The position numbers were made by a program, and so were the translations under genes. The notes below the pieces were generated by a model. The model saw only the letters and a list, made by a program, of their open reading frames with translations, was not told the origin of the DNA and made no database searches. From Phyllobacteriaceae bacterium (GTDB lineage: Bacteria > Pseudomonadota > Alphaproteobacteria > Rhizobiales > Rhizobiaceae), in NCBI GenBank assembly GCA_024742765.1, contig JANSXT010000017.1, positions 35,328 to 99,327 of the forward strand: a DNA stretch of 64,000 bases, given 5' to 3'. Below, piece by piece: positions 57,284 to 64,000 of the stretch (within the stretch, counting starts at the first letter, position 1; each line of letters opens with the position of its first letter).

Positions 57284-58966
57284 ATGAGCCTCGGGCTTCA
57301 GGCGTTTGTCGCCGCCCTGCCGATCCTCGTCGCCGGCCTGCTTCTGGTCGGTCTGCGCATGCCGGCCCGGTCGGCCATGCCGGTCGTCTATGTGGTCGCG
57401 GCGCTCTTGGCCCTGTTCGTCTGGCAGGTGCCGGCCCTGCGCGTGGTTGCCGCTTCGCTGCAGGGTCTTGTGATCACCTTCGACATTTTGCTGATCGTGT
57501 TCGGCGCGATCCTTCTTCTGAACACGCTCAAACATTCCGGCGCGCTGGCGGTCATCAAGGACAGTTTTTCGGCGATCAGCCCGGATCCGCGCATCCAGAT
57601 CGTCATCATCGTGTGGATGTTCGGCGCCTTCATCGAGGGGGCGGCCGGGTTCGGGACCGCGGCGGCGATCTTGGCGCCGCTGCTCGTTGCGCTCGGCTTT
57701 CCCGCCATGGCGGCCGTCATGCTCGGCATGACGCTGCAATCGACGCCGGTGACGTTCGGCGCGGCGGGCACGCCGGTGCTGGTCGGCCTCGCCGGCGGGC
57801 TCGACGGGCCGCAGCTTGATGCGCTTCTTGCGCAGAACGGGCTGACGCTTGCGGACTATCTGCAACTGGTCACCAATCAGGTCGTCATCTTTCACGGCAT
57901 TGCCGGGCTTTTCATCCCGGTCATCATGGTGCTGATGACCACGCGCTTTTTCGGCGCCAACCGGTCCTGGCGCGAAGCGCTGCCGGCAGTCCCCTTTGCC
58001 TTTTTTGGCGGCGTCGCCTTCGTCGTGCCCTATGCGCTGATTGGCTGGCTTCTGGGCCCTGAATTCCCGTCGATGATCGGCGGGCTGGTCGGGCTCGCGG
58101 TGATGATCCTAGCGGCACGCGCGGGTTTTCTGATGCCCAAGACCGTCTGGTCGTTTCCGCCGCGGGCCGACTGGCCGGTCTATTGGCTGGGATCGGTGCA
58201 GGCGGACACGGGCGAGCCGCCGCCCGCCGGCACACGGCCGTCTCTGTGGCGGGCCTGGGCGCCTTACCTTCTGATCGCGATCCTTCTCGTCCTCACCCGC
58301 CTGCCGGCACTTCCCTTCGGCGACTGGCTGAAGGCGCTCCGCATCAGTTTTCCCGACATTTTCGGCACCGGCATCTCGGCGGCGAGTACGCCGCTCTATC
58401 TGCCGGCGACCGTCTTCATCGTGACGGTGCTCGTCACGTTCTGGCTGCACCGGATGCGGCCATCGGAGATGGCGCGCGCCTTCGGCGAGAGCACGCGCAC
58501 GTTGCTCGGCGCCGGCGTTGTCCTGATGTTCACGGTTCCGATGGTGCGCATCTATGTCAATTCGGACATCAACGATCTGGCGCTCGCCTCGATGCCGCTC
58601 GCCATGGCCGACTGGGTGGCGCAGTCCGTGGGCGGCGTCTGGCCGCTGTTTGCGCCCTCGATCGGCGCGCTCGGGGCGTTCATTGCCGGCTCCAACACGA
58701 TCAGCAATCTGATGTTCGGCGCCTTCCAGTTCGGCGTTGCCGAGCAATTGTCGATGCCGACGGTGACCATTGTCGCGCTGCAGGCGGTGGGTGCGGCCGC
58801 CGGCAACATGATCGCCATCCACAATGTGGTCGCCGCATCGGCGACGGTCGGCTATCTGGGCCGGGAAGGGCAGGTGTTGCGGCTGACGCTGGTGCCGACG
58901 CTCTATTACGTCGCGCTTGTCGGCCTGATGGGGCTGGTTGCGGTCGGGCTGGGTTCATCGCCCTGA
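57284..58966 (+). CDS. L-lactate permease family transporter (LctP/LldP)
   Basis: A 560-residue inner-membrane protein with about 12-14 helices. Family motifs are FGAFIEGAAGFGTAAAILAPLLVALGFPAMAAVMLGM, STPVTFGAAGTPV, and GALGAFIAGSNTISNLMFGAFQFGVAEQL near the end. LctP transporters move lactate, glycolate or other 2-hydroxy acids with protons. Substrate here is not determined. ATG 57284 is the natural start. The Trk-type genes follow on the same strand after 69 bases. Confidence 0.92.
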   Translation: MSLGLQAFVAALPILVAGLLLVGLRMPARSAMPVVYVVAALLALFVWQVPALRVVAASLQGLVITFDILLIVFGAILLLNTLKHSGALAVIKDSFSAISPDPRIQIVIIVWMFGAFIEGAAGFGTAAAILAPLLVALGFPAMAAVMLGMTLQSTPVTFGAAGTPVLVGLAGGLDGPQLDALLAQNGLTLADYLQLVTNQVVIFHGIAGLFIPVIMVLMTTRFFGANRSWREALPAVPFAFFGGVAFVVPYALIGWLLGPEFPSMIGGLVGLAVMILAARAGFLMPKTVWSFPPRADWPVYWLGSVQADTGEPPPAGTRPSLWRAWAPYLLIAILLVLTRLPALPFGDWLKALRISFPDIFGTGISAASTPLYLPATVFIVTVLVTFWLHRMRPSEMARAFGESTRTLLGAGVVLMFTVPMVRIYVNSDINDLALASMPLAMADWVAQSVGGVWPLFAPSIGALGAFIAGSNTISNLMFGAFQFGVAEQLSMPTVTIVALQAVGAAAGNMIAIHNVVAASATVGYLGREGQVLRLTLVPTLYYVALVGLMGLVAVGLGSSP

Positions 58967-59035
58967 ACCGTTGTTGGAACCGGGCGCGCGCTTGGCGCAT
59001 TATGCCCCGATGCCCTGACCGAAAGGAGCTCTTTC

Positions 59036-59698
59036 ATGGCTGTCACGTCTCGCAGTTTCGCCGTGGTCGGCCTTGGCAGTTTCGGCTCGGCCGTCGCCAC
59101 CGAACTGCAACGCTCCGGCAATACGGTCGCCGGCATCGATATCGATGAAAAGCGGGTCTCGCGCGTCGCCGAGCATTTGTCATCGACGGCCATTCTGGAC
59201 GCCACCGACGAGGACGCGTTGCGCGAGATCGGCATTGACGGATATGGGGCCGCCATCGTTGCGATCGGCGACGATATCGAAGCGTCGATCCTGACGACGA
59301 TGAACCTCAAGCTGGTGGGTGTCGAGACGATCTGGGTTAAGGCCGCCGGCAAGGCCCATCACCGCATCCTGTCCAAGCTTGGCGTCGCCCGCGTCATCCA
59401 GCCCGAACAGGAGATGGGGCGCCACATCGCACAGATGCTGAACAATCCGGCCGTGCAGGATTATGTCAGCCTCGGCAACGGCTTTCATGTCGTCAACATC
59501 CTTGTGCCCGAAAGGATGGAGGGCAAGACGCTCGACGCCCTGAAGATCGGCAAGAGCTACGATCTGCAGCTTCTGGGCCTGATGCGTGGGACCGATTATG
59601 TCGATTGCGACAATGGCGGGCTGACATTGCGGGAAAAGGACAAGCTGCTCGTGCTGGGCAAGCGGGCCGACCTGCGCCGCTTCGGCGATTCGCTTTAG
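59036..59698 (+). CDS. Potassium channel regulatory subunit (KtrA/TrkA RCK protein)
   Basis: A 220-residue peripheral regulator. An N-terminal NAD(H)-binding Rossmann domain (FAVVGLGSFGSAVATELQRSGNTVAGIDIDEKRV) and a C-terminal TrkA-C domain (about 140-215; VNILVPERMEGKTLDALKIGKSYDLQLLGLMR) match KtrA. It gates the membrane subunit in response to nucleotide. GAAAGGAGC precedes ATG 59036. It lies nine bases before the membrane subunit, so the two form an operon. Confidence 0.93.
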   Translation: MAVTSRSFAVVGLGSFGSAVATELQRSGNTVAGIDIDEKRVSRVAEHLSSTAILDATDEDALREIGIDGYGAAIVAIGDDIEASILTTMNLKLVGVETIWVKAAGKAHHRILSKLGVARVIQPEQEMGRHIAQMLNNPAVQDYVSLGNGFHVVNILVPERMEGKTLDALKIGKSYDLQLLGLMRGTDYVDCDNGGLTLREKDKLLVLGKRADLRRFGDSL

Positions 59699-59707
59699 GC
59701 CGCGGCG

Positions 59708-61054
59708 ATGCGCTCGGCCATCCGGGGCATGCGGCACCGGTTCACCACCATGCCGCCGCCGATGATCCTGGCGAGCCTTTACGGCTTTCTGATCGTCGTC
59801 GGCGCGGCGGCCTTCAAGCTTCCGTTCGCGACGACCGAGCCGATCACCTGGTCCGATGCGCTGTTCACATCGACATCGGCCGTCACCGTCACCGGATTGA
59901 TCGTCGTCGATACGGGCACGGTGCTGAGCCTTTGGGGCCAGATGATCCTGGCGGTGATGATCCAGCTTGGCGGGCTCGGCCTGATGACGTTCGCCGTCCT
60001 CGTGTTGCAGGCGCTTGGCCTGCCGGTGGGGCTGACGCCAAAGCTCTATCTGCGCGAAGACCTCAACCAGACCTCGATGCGCGATCTCAAACGGCTGGTC
60101 GGCACGATCCTGCGCGTGGTGCTGGTCTTCGAGGCGGCCGGTGCGGTGCTGCTGGCCTTCTCCTTCGTCCCCGATTTCGGCTGGGGCATGGGCATCTGGC
60201 ACGCCATCTTTCATTCGATCTCCGCGTTCAACAATGCCGGCTTTTCGACCTTCACGCCCGGCCTTGTGCCCTATGCGGCCGATCCGCTGGTCAACATCGT
60301 CGTGCCGTTCCTGTTCATCGCCGGCGGGCTTGGCTATGTCGTCTTCTCCGATGTGTTCCGCGAGCGCGCAAAGTGGGGCCGTTACACGCTGCACACCAAG
60401 ATCATGCTGGCGGGAACAGCCGTCCTGATCGTCTGGTCGGTCGCCATGGTGGCGCTTCTGGAATGGAACAATCCGGCGGCGCTGGGCGCCCATGAGTCGG
60501 CTGGCGTCAGGGCGATGGTCGCCTGGTTTCAGGCGGTGACGACGCGCACCGCTGGCTTCAACACCACCGACATTGGCGCACTGCACGATTCGACGTCGGT
60601 CATGTTCATCTCGCTGATGCTGATCGGCGGCGGATCGACCTCGACCGCCGGCGGCATCAAGGTGACGACCTTCGTCATCATGATCCTCGCCACAATCGCG
60701 TTTTTCCGCCGCCGGCGGGAACTGACCGCTTTCGGCCGGTCGATCCGGCTCGAGCAGGTGCTCAAGGTGATGGCGCTGACGGCGATCAGCGTCATTTTGG
60801 TCTTCGTCGGCGTGTTTGCGGTCACCGCCACCCATGAGGGCGATTTTCTCGACATCGCCTTCGAGGTGGCAAGCGCGTTCGGCACCGTCGGCCTGTCGCG
60901 CGGCTTTACCGGCGAACTGAACGAACCCGGCCGGCTGATGATCATGGCGATCATGTTCCTTGGCCGGGTCGGTCCGCTGACGTTGGGATTTTTCCTGGCG
61001 ACCCGCGCGATCCCGCGCGTGCGCTATCCCGAGGGTCAGGTGCATCTGGGCTGA
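59708..61054 (+). CDS. Potassium uptake membrane subunit (KtrB/TrkH)
   Basis: A 448-residue transporter of four pore-like repeats. Selectivity-filter text includes TSTSAVTVTGLIVVDTG (first), SISAFNNAGFSTF (second), TTRTAGFNTTDIG (third) and SAFGTVGLSRG (fourth). Length favours the KtrB group. It imports K+ (Na+-dependent in several homologues) with the RCK subunit just upstream. ATG 59708 is the first in frame. Confidence 0.93.
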   Translation: MRSAIRGMRHRFTTMPPPMILASLYGFLIVVGAAAFKLPFATTEPITWSDALFTSTSAVTVTGLIVVDTGTVLSLWGQMILAVMIQLGGLGLMTFAVLVLQALGLPVGLTPKLYLREDLNQTSMRDLKRLVGTILRVVLVFEAAGAVLLAFSFVPDFGWGMGIWHAIFHSISAFNNAGFSTFTPGLVPYAADPLVNIVVPFLFIAGGLGYVVFSDVFRERAKWGRYTLHTKIMLAGTAVLIVWSVAMVALLEWNNPAALGAHESAGVRAMVAWFQAVTTRTAGFNTTDIGALHDSTSVMFISLMLIGGGSTSTAGGIKVTTFVIMILATIAFFRRRRELTAFGRSIRLEQVLKVMALTAISVILVFVGVFAVTATHEGDFLDIAFEVASAFGTVGLSRGFTGELNEPGRLMIMAIMFLGRVGPLTLGFFLATRAIPRVRYPEGQVHLG

Positions 61055-61101
61055 GGGCGCCCGCGCAGCGCGGGCATGGCCGGGCTGGTGCGCAATCCGT
61101 T

Positions 61102-61878
61102 CTAAAGCGCGTCGATGACCAGACCGAACAGTTCGTTCTGCGCCGAGATCGCCAGTTTCCGGTAGAGGTTGCGGCGGTGCACCTTGACCGTGTGCACCGA
61201 GATTTCGAGGTTGTAGGCGATCGACCGGCTCGAGTGGCCTTGCGTGATCAGCGCGGCGACCTGCGCTTCGCGGTGGCTGAGCGCCTGGCCGTCTTCGGTG
61301 CGCAGCCGCGAAAAGATCTCGACAAGGTCCGGCGTGCGCTGCGGCTCGTCGCCATGGGCCTGTTCGGCCGCCATCAATTCGGCGAGTTTCGGCATGAAGG
61401 CGGTGTGAAGCTGTTTGAAACGGCGCACGTCCCGCGCGGTGAATTTTGGATAGCCGGCATTGCGGCCGATCGAGAAATGGACGACGGAGCGCGGCGTCAG
61501 CCGGCGCAGCGCGCCCAGTTCGTCGACCATGCCCGTCGACTGGAAATAGTTGGCGAAATAGTCGCTTGCCTCGAACCGGTCGGGCGCGATCTCGGCGAGG
61601 CGGAATGCCGAAGCGCCCTGTTCGCTCCGGGCGCGCTGGGCGAACGGGTCGAGCAGATGGCCGACCTCGCAATAATAGGTGTCGAACGTCTTGCGCAGAT
61701 GGTCGTCCGGGATCCAGCGAAAGCCGATCTCGGGACGCCGGCCCTCCCGATAGACGATGGCAAGGGCGCTCTGCGGCGCAAACTCGTGGACAGACAGGGC
61801 GACAAGGTGCGGCTCCGCATCCTCAAGCTTTCCGGCCACGGCGATCCTGCCCAGAAGATCATATGTGTCGTGTTTCAT
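61102..61878 (-). CDS. LuxR-family transcriptional regulator
   Basis: A 258-residue regulator. The C-terminal HTH is LSHREAQVAALITQGHSSRSIAYNLEISVHTVKVHRRNLYRKLAIS (about residues 193-240). The N-terminal about 180 residues (FAPQSALAIVYREGRRPEIGFRWIPDD) are not an autoinducer or receiver domain I recognise. ATG 61878 has GGGAGGCG upstream; the frame extends to 61929 through repeat DNA. It is divergent from the amidohydrolase and binding-protein genes and probably controls them. Confidence 0.88.
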   Translation of the reverse strand: MKHDTYDLLGRIAVAGKLEDAEPHLVALSVHEFAPQSALAIVYREGRRPEIGFRWIPDDHLRKTFDTYYCEVGHLLDPFAQRARSEQGASAFRLAEIAPDRFEASDYFANYFQSTGMVDELGALRRLTPRSVVHFSIGRNAGYPKFTARDVRRFKQLHTAFMPKLAELMAAEQAHGDEPQRTPDLVEIFSRLRTEDGQALSHREAQVAALITQGHSSRSIAYNLEISVHTVKVHRRNLYRKLAISAQNELFGLVIDAL

Positions 61879-61886
61879 CGGCGCCT

Positions 61887-61942
61887 CCCGACTTGCCCCT
61901 CCCGATTTGCCCTTCCCGACTTGAACCATGGGACTTGCACCA
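61887..61942. repeat. Four tandem 14-bp repeats
   Basis: Successive 14-base units CCCGACTTGCCCCT, CCCGATTTGCCCTT, CCCGACTTGAACCA and TGGGACTTGCACCA run from 61887 to 61942 in the gap between the LuxR gene and the amidohydrolase gene. GACTTG is the shared core. The 14-bp period is not one helical turn. They may be regulator sites or a slippage product. Confidence 0.75.
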
Positions 61943-62044
61943 TGGGTGGTACTACTCCACGCAATCGGCCACCGCTAATACCAATGCCGGGGTATTTTCG
62001 GTCAATGCCGGTTCCGGCACAGTCTCATGATCAAGGGAGGTTGC

Positions 62045-63160
62045 ATGGCCAATTCGGGCAAGAAGCGCACGGGATGGGTCGCCGAGGAGCTCTATTTCTG
62101 GCACCATACGCAGAACTGGGCGGGCCTGTTCGAGCCAGATCTTTCCGTGCAGCCGGGCGAGCATTTCGAAAATGCCGAGACCAAGCGGCGGTTCCGCAAT
62201 CTGGTCGAAGCATCGGGGTTCGCGCGCCATCTGGTTCCGGTCAGGGCGATGCCCGCAGACGATGAAGCGCTGATGCGCGTTCATCCCAAATCCCATATCG
62301 CGCATATCGAAAAAGTTGCCGCTTCGGGCGGCGGCGATGCCAGCGAGCTGACGCCGATGGGCCGGTCGACCGCCGATATTGCCCGGCTGGCCGCAGGCGG
62401 TGTGATCGCGGCGGTCGATGCGATCGTCGACGGGACGGTGGACAACGCCTATGTGCTGTGCCGTCCGCCGGGCCACCATGCCGAACCGGAAACGGCGATG
62501 GGCTTTTGCTTTTACGCCAATGCGGCGATCGGCGTGCGGCACGCGCAGACCCGCGGCCTGAAGCGGGTCGTCACCGTCGACTGGGACGTCCACCACGGCA
62601 ACGGCACCGAGACGATCTTTTATGACGTTGCGGACGTGCTGACCATCTCGCTGCATCAGGACAATCTGTTTCCGCCCGGGCGTGGCGGCATTGGCGACAC
62701 CGGCACGGGTGCCGGGCAGGGCGCAAACCTCAACATCCCGCTTCCCTCCGGCAGCGGCGGCGGCGCCTACCGGCACGCGATCGACGAACTGGTCGCGCCG
62801 GCCATCGAGGCGTTCAGGCCCGACATGATTGTGCTGCCCTGCGGGTTCGATGCGTCCGCGCTCGATCCGCTTGGAACGATGATGCTGTCCTCGTCCGATT
62901 TCGGCTGGATGGCGGGGCGCATGGCCGCGCTCGCCGACGATCTTTGTGGCGGCCGTGTTCTTGCGACCCATGAGGGCGGCTATTCGGCGGTGCACGTTCC
63001 TTTCTGCGGTGTTGCGGTGCTTGAGGCCCTCAGCGGCACGGCAAGCGGCGTGACCGACCCCTATGACGCGCACATCACCGGCTATGGCGGGCAGGACCTG
63101 CAGCCGCACCAGGCCGAGGCTGTGGCCGCGGCACGCAAGGCGTATGCCGGCAAGCTTTGA
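62045..63160 (+). CDS. Histone-deacetylase-family amidohydrolase (acetylpolyamine type)
   Basis: A 371-residue zinc hydrolase. Landmarks are LCRPPGHHAEPETAMGFCFYANAAIG (about 138-163), the zinc-ligand DWDVHHGNGTE (about 179-189), PCGFDASALDPLG, with the second zinc Asp (about 275), and HEGGYS. The class removes acyl groups from acetylpolyamines, acetoin-type or amide substrates. GGGAGG precedes ATG 62045. Being next to a urea/amide-type binding protein, it may take part in amide use, an inference. Confidence 0.92.
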   Translation: MANSGKKRTGWVAEELYFWHHTQNWAGLFEPDLSVQPGEHFENAETKRRFRNLVEASGFARHLVPVRAMPADDEALMRVHPKSHIAHIEKVAASGGGDASELTPMGRSTADIARLAAGGVIAAVDAIVDGTVDNAYVLCRPPGHHAEPETAMGFCFYANAAIGVRHAQTRGLKRVVTVDWDVHHGNGTETIFYDVADVLTISLHQDNLFPPGRGGIGDTGTGAGQGANLNIPLPSGSGGGAYRHAIDELVAPAIEAFRPDMIVLPCGFDASALDPLGTMMLSSSDFGWMAGRMAALADDLCGGRVLATHEGGYSAVHVPFCGVAVLEALSGTASGVTDPYDAHITGYGGQDLQPHQAEAVAAARKAYAGKL

Positions 63161-63175
63161 ACAGGAGGCACTTCA

Positions 63176-64000
63176 ATGAACGACGACACACAAAGGACAG
63201 CGCCCACCTCGCGGCGTGATTTTCTTCGCCTTGCCGGCGCGACGACGGGCTCGGCGGCGCTGCTGGCCGGATTGAACCAGACGGCTGCGGCGCAAGATGG
63301 CGAACCGGTGATCATCGGGTGTCCTACGCCTTTGACCGGCATTGTTGCCGCCGACGGCATCGAGTTCAGGCGCGGCCTCGAAATGGCGATCGAGGAAATC
63401 AACGCAATGGGCGGCATTCTGGGTCGTCCGGTGGAAGCTGTGTTCGTCGACACCGAAAGCAAGGGCGATGATGCGGTCATCCAGGCATCCCAACGGCTGA
63501 TCGACCGCGATGGCGCCAGCGCACTGATCACCGGTTACAATCTGGAGACGGGCACGGCGCTGCACGATGTGGCGGCCGATGCGGGCATCATTGCGATGCA
63601 CGCCAACACGGTCGTCGTCCATGACGAACTGGTCAAATCCGATCCCGACCGTTTCTGGGGCACGTTCCAGTACGATCCGCCCGAGACCTTCTACGGCGTC
63701 GGCCTTCTGGACTTCGTCAAGGGCCTTGAAGAGCGCGGCGAGTTCACGCGGCCCAACAACAAGCTGGCGATCGTCACCGGACCGGGTGTCTATTCGATCA
63801 ACATCGCCAACGAACTTAATGAAAAGGCGGCCGAGTACGGGTTCGAGGTGTCGCTGTTCGAGACGGTCAATGTGCCGATCTCCGAATGGGGCCCGACGCT
63901 GGCCAAGCTGCGCGCCGATCCGCCGGCGCTGATCGCGGTGACCCACTTCTATGCGCAGGACCAGGCGCAGTTCATGAACCAGTTCATGAACGAGCCGACC
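63176..64000 (+). CDS. Urea/short-chain-amide-type ABC binding protein, 3' truncated by window
   Basis: The first 275 residues of a binding protein; the frame is open to the window edge. A Tat-type signal is present: SRRDFLRLAGATTGSAALLAG (twin Arg at about residues 13-14). The mature part starts EPVIIGCPTPLTGIVAADGIEFRRGLEMAIEEINAMGGILGRPVE, the type I periplasmic-binding fold of UrtA/FmdD/AmiC proteins. AGGAGG precedes ATG 63176. It follows the amidohydrolase by 15 bases, so they are probably co-transcribed; permease and ATPase genes are expected beyond the edge. Confidence 0.88.
   Translation, partial: MNDDTQRTAPTSRRDFLRLAGATTGSAALLAGLNQTAAAQDGEPVIIGCPTPLTGIVAADGIEFRRGLEMAIEEINAMGGILGRPVEAVFVDTESKGDDAVIQASQRLIDRDGASALITGYNLETGTALHDVAADAGIIAMHANTVVVHDELVKSDPDRFWGTFQYDPPETFYGVGLLDFVKGLEERGEFTRPNNKLAIVTGPGVYSINIANELNEKAAEYGFEVSLFETVNVPISEWGPTLAKLRADPPALIAVTHFYAQDQAQFMNQFMNEPT

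Noticed and set aside
59180..61672. An 830-codon open frame on the minus strand
   Set aside because: It lies opposite the ktrA/ktrB genes and part of the LuxR gene, and shows only shadow composition (His/Asp/Arg/Gln-rich).
61887..61942. Short tandem repeats as a CRISPR array
   Set aside because: The units are 14 bp, contiguous and without spacers, and no cas gene is in the window.

Overview
The window is GC-rich chromosomal DNA from an alphaproteobacterium, very probably of the order Hyphomicrobiales (rhizobia and Brucella relatives). The order-level markers are a complete set of CtrA-pathway genes (ctrA, sciP, chpT, rcdA, trcR), an EipA/DUF1134 protein, fliJ divergent from ctrA, a fused trpE(G) behind a WWW leader peptide, an Omp25/31-type outer-membrane protein, and order-typical short GC-rich palindromic repeats. 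Genus cannot be told from the sequence alone. No rRNA, tRNA or CRISPR array was seen. Nearly all genes look like ordinary chromosomal housekeeping genes. The accessory material is confined to a few small islands.

Layout. 1-5954 is a cell-cycle block: mnmA, sciP, a pqiA-like gene, fliJ, ctrA, a degenerate receiver and chpT. 5955-11385 holds eipA, a membrane coiled-coil protein, an operon of an rRNA/tRNA methyltransferase, an isocitrate-lyase-like enzyme and a HugZ-like protein, and thymidine kinase. 11472-20151 is an uncharacterised same-strand gene set (helical protein, unknown, AAA+ ATPase, unknown, DUF2333 membrane protein). It is interrupted by two insertions: a DUF559 gene boxed between two palindromic repeat elements, and a low-GC gene with an opposing hicAB toxin-antitoxin pair. 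20160-27277 is one-carbon and amino-acid metabolism: fhs, trpL-trpE(G) with attenuator, a cytochrome c, and leuA behind a Leu-rich leader. A 264-bp MITE-like element sits on the leuA stop codon. 27684-37712 carries two C-terminally anchored membrane proteins, a phosphoesterase, NUDIX, glutathionyl-hydroquinone reductase and GNAT genes, trcR, a Pho-box-controlled phytase-like secreted protein, a quinone oxidoreductase, a DUF1192 gene, a candidate sRNA and rcdA.

37834-48472 contains glmM, an outer-membrane protein, serC-serA behind a serC-motif leader RNA, a RelE-family toxin/antitoxin pair, a DMT exporter, purA and a long acidic single-pass protein. 48509-64000 contains an Rrf2 regulator and thioredoxin-reductase-like pair, rpoH with a heat-shock-type promoter, a pseudouridine synthase, a complete polyamine-type ABC importer, a lactate-permease-family transporter, a Trk/Ktr potassium system, a LuxR regulator with an unusual 14-bp tandem repeat upstream, an acetylpolyamine-amidohydrolase-like enzyme, and the start of a urea/amide-type binding protein cut by the window edge.

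How it fits together. CtrA boxes (TTAA-N7-TTAAC) recur at positions that make biological sense: before ctrA, sciP, rcdA, an outer-membrane protein, a conserved membrane protein and a candidate small RNA. The window therefore carries the regulator, its phosphorelay (ChpT), its inhibitor (SciP), its proteolysis adaptor (RcdA) and several likely targets. The most novel material is the AAA+/DUF2333 gene set with its two insertions, the CtrA-driven sRNA candidate, and the receiver protein with Glu at the phosphorylation site.
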